From: Acidimicrobiia bacterium
GTDB lineage: Bacteria > Actinomycetota > Acidimicrobiia > Acidimicrobiales > AC-14
Assembly: GCA_019243595.1 (NCBI GenBank)
Contig: JAFAUA010000560.1
Coordinates: 1-11,844, forward strand
Direction: 5' to 3'
DNA: 11,844 bases
The translations under genes and the position numbers were made by a program. Positions 1 to 5,866 of this stretch are shown here, piece by piece; the first letter of the stretch is position 1, and every line of letters starts with the position of its first letter. The notes below the pieces were generated by a model. The model searched no databases. It was given only the letters and a program-made list of their open reading frames with translations, and was not told the origin of the DNA.

Positions 1-794
1 GCCAGGTTGGCGATCACCGTCGTCAGGTTGCAGTTGCCGGTGCGCTCGCCGTAGCCGTTGACCGTGCCCTGCACGTGCGTGGCGCCGCCACGCACGCCGG
101 CCAGGGCATTGGCCACGCCGCACCCGGTGTCGTCGTGGGTGTGCACGCCGATGCGGACGTCGGCACCGAAATAGCGGCTGACGTCGGCAACGATGCGCTC
201 GACCTCGTGGGGCAGCGAGCCGCCGTTGGTGTCACACAGCACGAGCGTCGACGCGCCCTTCTCGACCGCCCCCTCGAGGACCCGCAGGCTGAACTCGGGA
301 TTGCGCTTGTAGCCATCGAAGAAGTGCTCGGCGTCGAACAGGACCTCACGGCCCTGGCCGCGGAGGAACTCCACCGAGTCGGCGACCATCGCCACTCCCT
401 CGTCGAGCGTGGTCTCCAGGGCGGCGGTGACGTGATAGTCCCAGGTCTTGCCGACGATGCAGACCGTGCCGGTGTTGGCCTCCAGAAGGTGGCGCAGGGT
501 GTCGTCGGAGTCGACCTTGCCGGCCTTGCGCCGCGTGGAACCGAAGGCGACGAGCGTGCTGGAGTCGAGCTTGAGCTCGCTGTGGACCCGCCGGAAGAAC
601 TCGTCGTCCTTGGGGTTGGCGCCCGGCCAGCCGCCCTCGATGTAGTTCACGCCGAGCCAGTCGAGCTGCTCGGCGATGCGCAGCTTGTCGTCGACCGTCA
701 GCGAGATGCCCTCCAGCTGGCTGCCGTCGCGCAGCGTCGTGTCGAAGACCTCGACGGACTCGGGCAGGCGGACGTCTACGTCGCTATCCGACAT
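1..794 (-). CDS. cimA: Citramalate synthase, N-terminal 264 residues (partial)
   Basis: Condenses pyruvate with acetyl-CoA to (R)-citramalate, the first step of threonine-independent isoleucine synthesis. The ORF reads to the window edge, so only the catalytic TIM barrel is visible and the C-terminal regulatory region is missing. Seen: the HMGL-like opening FDTTLRDGSQLEG (residues 17-29, with Arg22/Asp23), the block FDAEHFFDGYKRNP (153-166), which I know from the TIGR00977 citramalate synthase family rather than LeuA, the metal-binding HTHDD (218-222) and GYGERTGNCNL (247-257). The ATG overlaps the 3' end of ilvE by 11 bp, with AAGGA 11 nt upstream. It is the third gene of leuB-ilvE-cimA. TIGR00977 proteins are sometimes labelled 2-isopropylmalate synthase. 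A true LeuA C-terminus at the other end of the window favours citramalate synthase here. The substrate is inferred, not proven. Confidence 0.9.
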   Translation of the reverse strand, partial: MSDSDVDVRLPESVEVFDTTLRDGSQLEGISLTVDDKLRIAEQLDWLGVNYIEGGWPGANPKDDEFFRRVHSELKLDSSTLVAFGSTRRKAGKVDSDDTLRHLLEANTGTVCIVGKTWDYHVTAALETTLDEGVAMVADSVEFLRGQGREVLFDAEHFFDGYKRNPEFSLRVLEGAVEKGASTLVLCDTNGGSLPHEVERIVADVSRYFGADVRIGVHTHDDTGCGVANALAGVRGGATHVQGTVNGYGERTGNCNLTTVIANL

Positions 795-1701
795 GCTCGA
801 CCCAGTCCTTGTATCGGTCGACCTCGCCGCGCACCGTCGCGAAGTACGTCTCCTGAATGGCCTTGGTCATCGGGCCGGGCTCGCCGATCAGACGGTCGTC
901 GATCTCGCGGATAGGCACGACCTCGGCGGCGGTGCCCGTGAGGAACGCCTCGTCGCACATATAGAGGTCGCTGCGGAGGATGTTGCCGATCTCGACGTCG
1001 TAGCCGAGGTCGCGCGCGATCGTCATCACCGAATCCTGCGTGATGCCCTCGAGGGCGCCGGCGGTGACCGGCGGCGTGATGAGCTTGCCGCGCCGGACGA
1101 TGAAGATGTTCTCGCCCGTGCACTCGCTGACATAGCCCTGGGGCGACAGCAGGATCGCCTCGTCGTAGCCGGCCTTGAGGGCCTCGACCTTGGCCATCGA
1201 CGAGTTGATGTACATGCCGGTGCCCTTGGCTCCCGGCGGCACAGCATTGGGGTCGTGTCGCTGCCACGAGCTGATCTTCGTGCGCACGCCGTGCTTGACG
1301 CCCTCGTCGCCGAGATAGGTGCCCCACGGCCAAACGGCGATCGACACGTTGACCGGGCACGGCAGCGGGTTCAACCCCATCTCGCCGTAGCCGAGGTAGG
1401 CGATCGGCCGGATGTAGCACTGCTCGAGACCGTTGACCCTGATCGTGTCCTTCACGGCCTCGACCAGCTGCACGGGCTTGAACGGGATATCGATCAGGAA
1501 CACCTTGGCGCTGAGGAAGAGCCGGTTGATGTGATCGGTGAGGCGGAACACGCCCGCACCGCGCGACGTCGGGTAGGCGCGGATGCCCTCGAACACGCCG
1601 CTGCCGTAGTGCAGGGAGTGAGTGAGGATGTGGATGTTGGCGTCGTCCCAGTCGACGAGCTCGCCGTCCATCCAGATCTTCTCGACCTTGTCGAGGGGCA
1701 T
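784..1701 (-). CDS. ilvE: Branched-chain amino acid aminotransferase
   Basis: PLP-dependent fold-type IV transaminase that carries out the last step of leucine, isoleucine and valine synthesis using glutamate. The 305 residues match the usual family length. Seen: HYGSGVFEGIRAY (31-43), the PLP-binding Lys159 in GAKGTGMYINSS, corresponding to the catalytic lysine of E. coli IlvE, the cofactor-contacting stretch YVSECTGENIF (190-200), and the phosphate-binding FLTGTAAEV (253-261). The start is well fixed: AAGGAG, which shares bases with the leuB stop codon (TAAGGAG), lies 6 nt before the ATG. There are 10 bp between leuB and ilvE and an 11-bp overlap with cimA, so the three are very likely co-transcribed and translationally coupled. 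The stop is TAG. A D-amino acid transaminase or aminodeoxychorismate lyase is a remote alternative; residues and context favour IlvE. Confidence 0.96.
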   Translation of the reverse strand: MPLDKVEKIWMDGELVDWDDANIHILTHSLHYGSGVFEGIRAYPTSRGAGVFRLTDHINRLFLSAKVFLIDIPFKPVQLVEAVKDTIRVNGLEQCYIRPIAYLGYGEMGLNPLPCPVNVSIAVWPWGTYLGDEGVKHGVRTKISSWQRHDPNAVPPGAKGTGMYINSSMAKVEALKAGYDEAILLSPQGYVSECTGENIFIVRRGKLITPPVTAGALEGITQDSVMTIARDLGYDVEIGNILRSDLYMCDEAFLTGTAAEVVPIREIDDRLIGEPGPMTKAIQETYFATVRGEVDRYKDWVEHVG

Positions 1702-1711
1702 GCTGCTCTCC

Positions 1712-2692
1712 TTAGACGCGCTCGGCGACGTGGTCGCCGAGCTCTGACGTGGTGCCGGAAACGTCGACCGCCTCCGAGCACGCCTTGGTGATGCGGGCGG
1801 CGGCGTCGGCCTCGCCCAGGAACTCGAGCATCATCGCCGCCGAGCGGATGGCGGCGAGAGGGTTGGCCTGGCCGGTGCCGGCGATGTCGGGCGCCGAGCC
1901 GTGCACGGGCTCGAACATCGACGGACCGGTGCGGGCGGGATTGAGGTTCGCGGAAGCGGCCAGACCGATGCCGCCCGTGACCGCAGCGCCCAGGTCCGTG
2001 AGGATGTCGCCGAAGAGATTGTCGGTGACGATCACGTCGTAACGACCGGGATCCTGGACGAAGTAGATGCACGCAGCGTCGACGTGGTTGTACGCGGTCG
2101 TGACTTCAGGATACGACGCCGCCACCTCGTTGAACGTGCGTTGCCACAGGTCGCCGGCGAACGTGAGGACGTTGGTCTTGTGCACCAGCGTGAGGTGCTT
2201 GTTGGGCCGGGACCGAGCCAGGTCGAAAGCGAAGCGCACGCAGCGCTCGACGCCCATGCGCGTGTTCACCGAACCCTGCGTGGCCACCTCGTGAGGCGTG
2301 TCCTTGCGCAGGAAGCCACCTTCGCCGGCGTAGGAGCCCTCGGTGTTCTCGCGGATGACGACGAAGTCGAGGCCCCGCGACGCGTCGGTGAACGGACGGA
2401 GGTTGATGTAGAGGTCGAGCTCGAAGCGCATCTTCAGCAGGAGGCCCCGCTCCAGGACACCGGGCGGCACATCGGGCGTACCGACGGCGCCGAGCAGGAT
2501 CGCCTGCAGCGAGCGCATCTGGTCGAGGTCGGCGTCGGGAAGCACGTCGCCGGTGCGCAGGTAGCGCTGGCCACCGAGGTCGAGAGCGACCGTGTCGAGC
2601 TCGACGCCCGCGGCGCGCACGACCTTCAGCGCCTCGGCGATCACTTCGGGTCCGATGCCGTCGCCGCCGACGACACCGATCTTGTAAGCCAA
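1712..2692 (-). CDS. leuB: 3-isopropylmalate dehydrogenase, TTG start
   Basis: NAD-dependent oxidative decarboxylation of 3-isopropylmalate to the leucine keto acid. With a citramalate synthase in the same operon it probably also oxidises 3-methylmalate to 2-oxobutyrate for isoleucine. The 326 residues are slightly short of the usual 340-360. Seen: the N-terminal nucleotide-binding [11 protein letters not shown] (7-17), substrate arginines in [13 protein letters not shown] (88-100) and [12 protein letters not shown] (112-123), HKTNV with Lys172, metal-binding Asp224/Asp229/Asp233 in [11 protein letters not shown], and [14 protein letters not shown] (265-278). The start is TTG: the protein begins at the expected family position, no ATG or GTG lies in frame just upstream, and GAGAGG sits 7 nt before it. 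First gene of leuB-ilvE-cimA, preceded by a candidate attenuator. Homoisocitrate or tartrate dehydrogenases are related, but context supports LeuB. Confidence 0.95.
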   Translation of the reverse strand: MAYKIGVVGGDGIGPEVIAEALKVVRAAGVELDTVALDLGGQRYLRTGDVLPDADLDQMRSLQAILLGAVGTPDVPPGVLERGLLLKMRFELDLYINLRPFTDASRGLDFVVIRENTEGSYAGEGGFLRKDTPHEVATQGSVNTRMGVERCVRFAFDLARSRPNKHLTLVHKTNVLTFAGDLWQRTFNEVAASYPEVTTAYNHVDAACIYFVQDPGRYDVIVTDNLFGDILTDLGAAVTGGIGLAASANLNPARTGPSMFEPVHGSAPDIAGTGQANPLAAIRSAAMMLEFLGEADAAARITKACSEAVDVSGTTSELGDHVAERV

Positions 2693-2705
2693 CGAAAACC
2701 TCTCT

Positions 2706-2739
2706 GAAGAAATGAAAAACCGCCCACATTGTGGACGGT
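2706..2739 (-). terminator. Terminator-like hairpin in the leuB 5' leader (candidate attenuator)
   Basis: Read on the minus strand, ACCGTCCAC pairs with GTGGGCGGT around a 3-nt loop (9 bp, one G-U). The stem runs straight into TTTTT and then CATTTCTTC. This resembles an intrinsic terminator, yet it lies about 20 nt before the leuB Shine-Dalgarno with no gene upstream on that strand for it to end. The likeliest role is conditional termination of the leuB-ilvE-cimA leader transcript. The T tract is interrupted after five bases, so strength is uncertain. In the plus direction the hairpin has no T tract. Confidence 0.6.
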
Positions 2740-2744
2740 CGGAG

Positions 2745-2769
2745 GCACACGCCGGGCGAGGGCGTGTGC
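2745..2769 (-). repeat. Perfect 9-bp inverted repeat between leader ORF and terminator
   Basis: On the minus strand GCACACGCC and GGCGTGTGC flank a 7-nt loop (CTCGCCC), a perfect and very GC-rich stem. The 5' arm begins at the last base of the leader ORF stop codon, the usual place for the 1:2 hairpin of an attenuator. The loop contains CGCCC, which could instead pair with GGGCG in the 3' arm of the downstream terminator hairpin, so the two structures may compete. The inverted repeat is observed; the switching is inferred. Confidence 0.6.
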
Positions 2770-2801
2770 TACGGAATTACGGCGATCGAAAAAGCGGTCA
2801 C
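2769..2801 (-). CDS. Candidate leader peptide [10 protein letters not shown]
   Basis: A 10-codon ORF in the leuB 5' leader: GTG start, TAG stop, encoding [17 protein letters not shown] ends 2 nt before the GTG, with the core GGAGG 4 nt away. That is one of the clearest Shine-Dalgarno sequences in the window and has no other gene to serve. Three of the last five sense codons are Ile or Val (ATC, GTA, ATT), and the stop codon touches the first base of the strong hairpin at 2745-2769. A ribosome stalled at these codons would cover the 5' arm of that hairpin, as in classical branched-chain amino acid attenuation. The regulatory codons are few and no leucine codon is present, so this stays a candidate. 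Confidence 0.45.
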   Translation of the reverse strand: MTAFSIAVIP

Positions 2802-2839
2802 AGCCCCTCCAGTATCGGTGACGAACGGGATTTCAGCAA
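2798..2839 (-). CDS. Possible second leader ORF, TTG start, Leu/Ile codons
   Basis: A 13-codon ORF upstream of the other leader ORF, encoding [13 protein letters not shown] if translation begins at TTG. Its TGA overlaps the GTG of the next leader by 4 bp (GTGA), a coupling arrangement. It carries three CTG leucine codons and an ATA isoleucine codon, ATA being rare in such GC-rich DNA. Against it: GGAG abuts the TTG with no usable spacing, and no promoter is evident. It may equally be chance. Confidence 0.2.
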   Translation of the reverse strand: MLKSRSSPILEGL

Positions 2840-2858
2840 CTCCGGCTAGCAGTAGCCT
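2830..2858 (+). promoter_or_regulatory. Possible greA promoter giving a leaderless mRNA
   Basis: TAGCCT (2853-2858) fits the actinobacterial -10 pattern TANNNT and ends 8 nt before the greA ATG, so transcription would begin at or beside the start codon. The -35 candidate ATTTCA (2830-2835, 17-bp spacer) is weak. No Shine-Dalgarno precedes greA, which agrees with a leaderless transcript. A short inverted repeat (GGCTA/TAGCC, 2843-2856) overlaps this element. Confidence 0.35.
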
Positions 2859-2866
2859 TTCAACCC

Positions 2867-3337
2867 ATGGCTTCCACGCAGCTTTCCCGTGACGCCTACG
2901 ACCGTCTGCAGGCGGAGCTCGACGACCTGACCACGAGGGGGCGCACCGAGATCGCGCAGCTCATCGAGCGGGCACGCGAGCTCGGTGATCTTTCCGAGAA
3001 CGGCGACTACCACGCAGCCAAGGACGACCAGGGCAAGATGGAGGCGCGCATCCGCCAGCTGCAGGCGATGCTCAAGGACGCGGAGATCGTCGACGCCTCC
3101 AGCTCCTCGAGCGGCACCGTGGCTGCGGGCACCGTCGTCACCATCCGCTACGACGGCGACGACGACACCGAGCGCTACCTCATCGGGTCGATCGAAGAGC
3201 GGCGGGACGACGTGTCGGTGATCTCGCCGGGCTCGCCGCTCGGCCAGGCTCTCATCGGCCGGGGCGCCGGCGACGTCGTCGAGTACGAGGCCCCCGGCGG
3301 CACGCTGAAGGTCGAGGTTGTCGCTGTCGACGTCTGA
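2867..3337 (+). CDS. greA: Transcription elongation factor GreA
   Basis: Binds the RNA polymerase secondary channel and stimulates cleavage of backtracked transcripts. The 156 residues are the normal length. Seen: an N-terminal antiparallel coiled coil (about 6-75) whose tip carries ELGDLSENGDYHAAK (38-52), with Asp41 and Glu44 at the same positions as the catalytic acidic residues of E. coli GreA. The C-terminal FKBP-like domain (about 80-156) includes GSPLGQALIG (122-131) and the closing APGGTLKVEVVAV. A low-complexity Ser run (78-82) joins the domains. The ATG has no Shine-Dalgarno, so the mRNA may be leaderless. It is divergent from leuB, sharing a 174-bp gap, and its 3' end overlaps the hydrolase gene by 20 bp. 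The 3' end is GC-typical with no sign of transfer. Confidence 0.96.
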   Translation: MASTQLSRDAYDRLQAELDDLTTRGRTEIAQLIERARELGDLSENGDYHAAKDDQGKMEARIRQLQAMLKDAEIVDASSSSSGTVAAGTVVTIRYDGDDDTERYLIGSIEERRDDVSVISPGSPLGQALIGRGAGDVVEYEAPGGTLKVEVVAVDV

Positions 3338-4223
3338 GCCCGGCGCCGCGTCCGCGGTGCCGCCTGTCCCCCTCCCGCCCGGCCGCCTGGTCGACCTCCC
3401 CGGCCGTGGCACGACGTTCGTGCGCGACACAGGCGCCCGTGTGGGCGCGCCCACGCTCGTGCTCCTCCACGGTCTCGGTGCCACCGGCGACCTCAACTGG
3501 TTCCCCTCGTTCGACGCCCTCAGCCGCCGCTTCCGCGTCATCTCGATTGACCACCGCGGCCACGGCCAGGGCATCCGCGTCGGCGCTCGCTTCCGGCTGG
3601 CCGACTGCGCGGACGACGCCGCGGCCGTCGCCGACGTACTCGGCGTCGAGCGCTTCATCGCTGTCGGCTACTCGATGGGTGGGCCGATCGCTCAGCTCAC
3701 CTGGTACCGGCACCGAGACCGAGTCGCCGGCCTCGTCCTGTGTGCCACGAGCCGCAATTTCCGGGGCGGGCCCGGCGAACGGGTGGCATTCGGCGTCCTG
3801 CCCGGCATCGCCATGGCCACCGGCATGGCGCCTCCGGTCGTCCGGCGCCGGCTCATGCAGCGCGTCGGCACCCGCCTCGAGGACCGGCCCACCGGTCGTT
3901 GGGCGGCTGCTGAGCTCCGGCGCAGCGATCCCGCATCACTCGCCGCTGCGGCCGCTGCGCTCGGGCGCTTCTCGTCGCACGAGTGGATCGGCGATGTCGA
4001 CGTGCCCACGGCGGTCGTGCTGACCAGTCGCGACCAGGCGGTCCCCCCGCACCGCCAGCAGAAGCTGGCCGACGCCATTCCCGGCGCGACCGTGCACCGC
4101 GTCGACGGCGACCATCTCGTCTGCGCCCTCGGCGCCCACCGCTTCGTGCCGGTGCTCGTGAAGGCCTGCGTCGATGTGGCCACGCGCGCCGGACTGCTCT
4201 CCGAGGGCGCTCCCACCCCGTAG
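3318..4223 (+). CDS. Alpha/beta hydrolase
   Basis: Soluble alpha/beta-hydrolase fold enzyme of 301 residues; substrate unknown. Seen: the oxyanion-hole motif LLHGLG (49-54), IDHRGHGQ (77-84), the nucleophile elbow GYSMGG with Ser119, Asp239 in TSRDQ, and His266 in DGDH, so a complete Ser-Asp-His triad. A helical cap fits the Arg/Ala-rich region at about 150-220. No signal peptide or membrane segment, so probably cytoplasmic. The start is uncertain. TTG at 3318 has GAAGG 6 nt upstream and overlaps greA by 20 bp; GTG at 3357 would remove 13 residues but has no Shine-Dalgarno. The overlap suggests coupled translation with greA. Esterase, epoxide hydrolase-like or 3-oxoadipate enol-lactonase-like activities are all possible, and nothing nearby picks one. 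Confidence 0.88.
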   Translation: MSLSTSEPGAASAVPPVPLPPGRLVDLPGRGTTFVRDTGARVGAPTLVLLHGLGATGDLNWFPSFDALSRRFRVISIDHRGHGQGIRVGARFRLADCADDAAAVADVLGVERFIAVGYSMGGPIAQLTWYRHRDRVAGLVLCATSRNFRGGPGERVAFGVLPGIAMATGMAPPVVRRRLMQRVGTRLEDRPTGRWAAAELRRSDPASLAAAAAALGRFSSHEWIGDVDVPTAVVLTSRDQAVPPHRQQKLADAIPGATVHRVDGDHLVCALGAHRFVPVLVKACVDVATRAGLLSEGAPTP

Positions 4224-4233
4224 CGGCGGGGTG
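4214..4233 (+). repeat. 7-bp perfect hairpin spanning the hydrolase stop codon
   Basis: CACCCCG and CGGGGTG flank a 6-nt loop that contains the hydrolase TAG. No T tract follows, so this is not a standard intrinsic terminator. It could slow polymerase or protect the mRNA 3' end before the next gene, or be chance in GC-rich DNA. Confidence 0.3.
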
Positions 4234-4255
4234 CCAACCTTGCCCCCCACGCCAC

Positions 4256-5005
4256 ATGAATGAGCACGGGGACGACCTGCAGGCCGCGGCGCCCGAGATC
4301 GGGCAGCGGCGGCTTCGCGCGGCGCTGCTGGCGGCCGTCGCCGTCACGCTGGTGGCCGCCATTCCGGGCGTCCTCCTCGGCGGTGGCGACAACACCAAGA
4401 ACGTGTCGGCGAGCCAACCCTTCCTGCCGGTGACGACGTCGACAACGGGTCCGGGCGTCATCGCCGGGGTCCCGATGGCGCCCCTGCCGGCGTCGACGAC
4501 CCCCGCCTCGGTGGCACCACTCCTCAAGACCGGGACCACGCTCGCGGCGGCGACCGCCACGACCCGCCCGGCCGCCCAGCCCTGCCGAAACAGCTACGAC
4601 CCCAAGTGCGGTCCGTTCCACTGGGACCCCGACCCGGGACCCAACGCGCCACTGACTGTCACCGTCTCGCCACAATCCCAGCAGGGAAATGCGGGTCAGG
4701 AGGTGAACTTCCACATCGTGGCGACAGACCCCGACGCCAAGATCGACCACTGCGTCGTCGTCGACTTCGGCGACGGGCAGTCGTCGAACAACTGCCCGCC
4801 GGCGCCGACGTGCCAGGCGCCCTACGGGGCGTGGACGCCTCCTGCGAAAGCCCCAGATCAGTACGAACTGGACATCAAGCACACGTATGCAACCGGTCGG
4901 GCCGATCCCTACGTAGCCTCGTTCCAGCTGCAGTCCCACAGCTTCTGCAGCCCCGATCCCTACGGCGGCGCCGCACAGGCCCCCGCCCAGGTCACGGTGA
5001 GCTGA
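4256..5005 (+). CDS. Membrane-anchored Cys-rich PKD-like protein (copy 1 of tandem pair)
   Basis: Function not recognised. 249 residues. Seen: a charged cytoplasmic N-terminus with GQRRLR (16-21), one hydrophobic segment (about 22-42) that looks like a signal anchor, a low-complexity Ala/Thr/Pro/Val stalk (about 50-108), then an extracellular domain. The domain opens with CRNSYDPKCGPFHWDP (110-125), followed by a PKD/Ig-like beta domain with FHIVATDPDA, VVVDFGDGQ (167-175) and the closing IKHTY. Cysteines 110, 118, 166, 180, 186 and 231 all align with cysteines in the next gene, suggesting three disulfides in an exported protein. The ATG follows the hydrolase gene by 32 bp and has no clear Shine-Dalgarno. 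The reading frame is open far upstream, but that part opposes the hydrolase frame and is not coding. A cell-surface adhesion, envelope or polysaccharide-binding role is possible but unproven. Confidence 0.8.
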   Translation: MNEHGDDLQAAAPEIGQRRLRAALLAAVAVTLVAAIPGVLLGGGDNTKNVSASQPFLPVTTSTTGPGVIAGVPMAPLPASTTPASVAPLLKTGTTLAAATATTRPAAQPCRNSYDPKCGPFHWDPDPGPNAPLTVTVSPQSQQGNAGQEVNFHIVATDPDAKIDHCVVVDFGDGQSSNNCPPAPTCQAPYGAWTPPAKAPDQYELDIKHTYATGRADPYVASFQLQSHSFCSPDPYGGAAQAPAQVTVS

Positions 5006-5866
5006 ATGAGTGTTTTGGAACGGGCCGAAAAGACAGTGACCCGGCGCGGCCTGTTGATCGGGCTGTGCGTGGCGGTCGCCGTTGCTCTCGTCGCCGCCAT
5101 CCCCGGCCTGCTCACCAGCGCCGACAACGGCAAGAAGGTGCAGACCGCGGCATCTGCCCAAGGCGCGGCCAACACGCAGCCGGGCGAGGGCGTCATCAAC
5201 GCCATCCCCGACGAGACGCTGCCCACCCCGCCCGGGATCGACCCCGGTTCGACGGCGACGACCCGTCCGCCGCTCGTCGCGGGCGTGACGTTCACGCGCC
5301 CGACGACCACGACCACCGCGGCACCCGAGGCGGCGCCCAAGCCCGCGCCCGCGGCAAAGGCGCCGTCGGGCTCCCCGCCGCCAACTGCGTCGACGGGCAC
5401 GTCCAAGCCGAGCGGCTTCACGCCCACCTCGACGTGCCACAACTCCTACGACCCCTCGTGCGGGCCGTTCTCCTGGCAGCCGGCGCCTGACGCCAACCAG
5501 CCGATCAGCGGGCAGGTCACCCCGAGCAACAAGACCGTCCGCGCCGGCGACAAGGTCACGTTCACCGTCACCGGTACCGATCCCGACGCCTCGCCACTCC
5601 AAGAGTGCAACATCGACTTCGGCGACAACCAGGGCTATCACTGCGACCCTCGGCCCTCGATCGACCCCTCGTACTGCCCGGCGCAGTACGGGCCGTGGAC
5701 CCCGCCGGCCAAGCAGCAGGGCACGGTCAACACCACGTGGGACCACACCTACACCCAGCCCGGGACGTACACGATCACATTCAACGTGCGCTCGGCGATG
5801 CAGGACTGCAACAACCCCTACGCCAGCCAGGCCGATCTGAAAACGACGGTGGTCGTCACGCCGTAG
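5006..5866 (+). CDS. Membrane-anchored Cys-rich PKD-like protein (copy 2 of tandem pair)
   Basis: Paralogue of the preceding gene; its ATG follows that gene's TGA with no gap, so the two are surely co-translated. 286 residues. Seen: a basic N-terminus (TRR, 12-14), a single hydrophobic segment (about 15-37) ending AAIPGLL as in copy 1, a longer Thr/Pro/Ala stalk (about 45-143, including a run of Thr at 100-104), then CHNSYDPSCGPFSW (144-157). A PKD-like domain follows with TGTDPDA, NIDFGDNQ (202-209), QYGPWTPPAK (227-236) and WDHTYTQPGTYTITF (245-259). Cysteines 144, 152, 201, 213, 224 and 268 match the six of copy 1. The stalk has diverged strongly while the cysteine framework is kept. The 3' end overlaps the convergent iclR gene by 11 bp. 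Probably an exported, tethered surface protein; ligand unknown. Confidence 0.82.
   Translation: MSVLERAEKTVTRRGLLIGLCVAVAVALVAAIPGLLTSADNGKKVQTAASAQGAANTQPGEGVINAIPDETLPTPPGIDPGSTATTRPPLVAGVTFTRPTTTTTAAPEAAPKPAPAAKAPSGSPPPTASTGTSKPSGFTPTSTCHNSYDPSCGPFSWQPAPDANQPISGQVTPSNKTVRAGDKVTFTVTGTDPDASPLQECNIDFGDNQGYHCDPRPSIDPSYCPAQYGPWTPPAKQQGTVNTTWDHTYTQPGTYTITFNVRSAMQDCNNPYASQADLKTTVVVTP

Noticed and set aside
676..1791. Plus-strand ORF (371 codons) opposite cimA and ilvE
   Set aside because: Antisense to conserved IlvE and CimA motifs; composition is typical of a shadow frame.
2106..2750. Minus-strand ORF beginning MCLRPSTMW in the leuB leader, considered as a leader peptide
   Set aside because: It runs on through leuB in the wrong frame without a nearby stop, has no Shine-Dalgarno, and its start lies inside the leader hairpins.
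2802..2866. Promoter for the leuB leader transcript (for example TTGCTG-N17-GATACT)
   Set aside because: The -10 would place the start site inside the leader ribosome site, and no other good pair is visible. Left unassigned.
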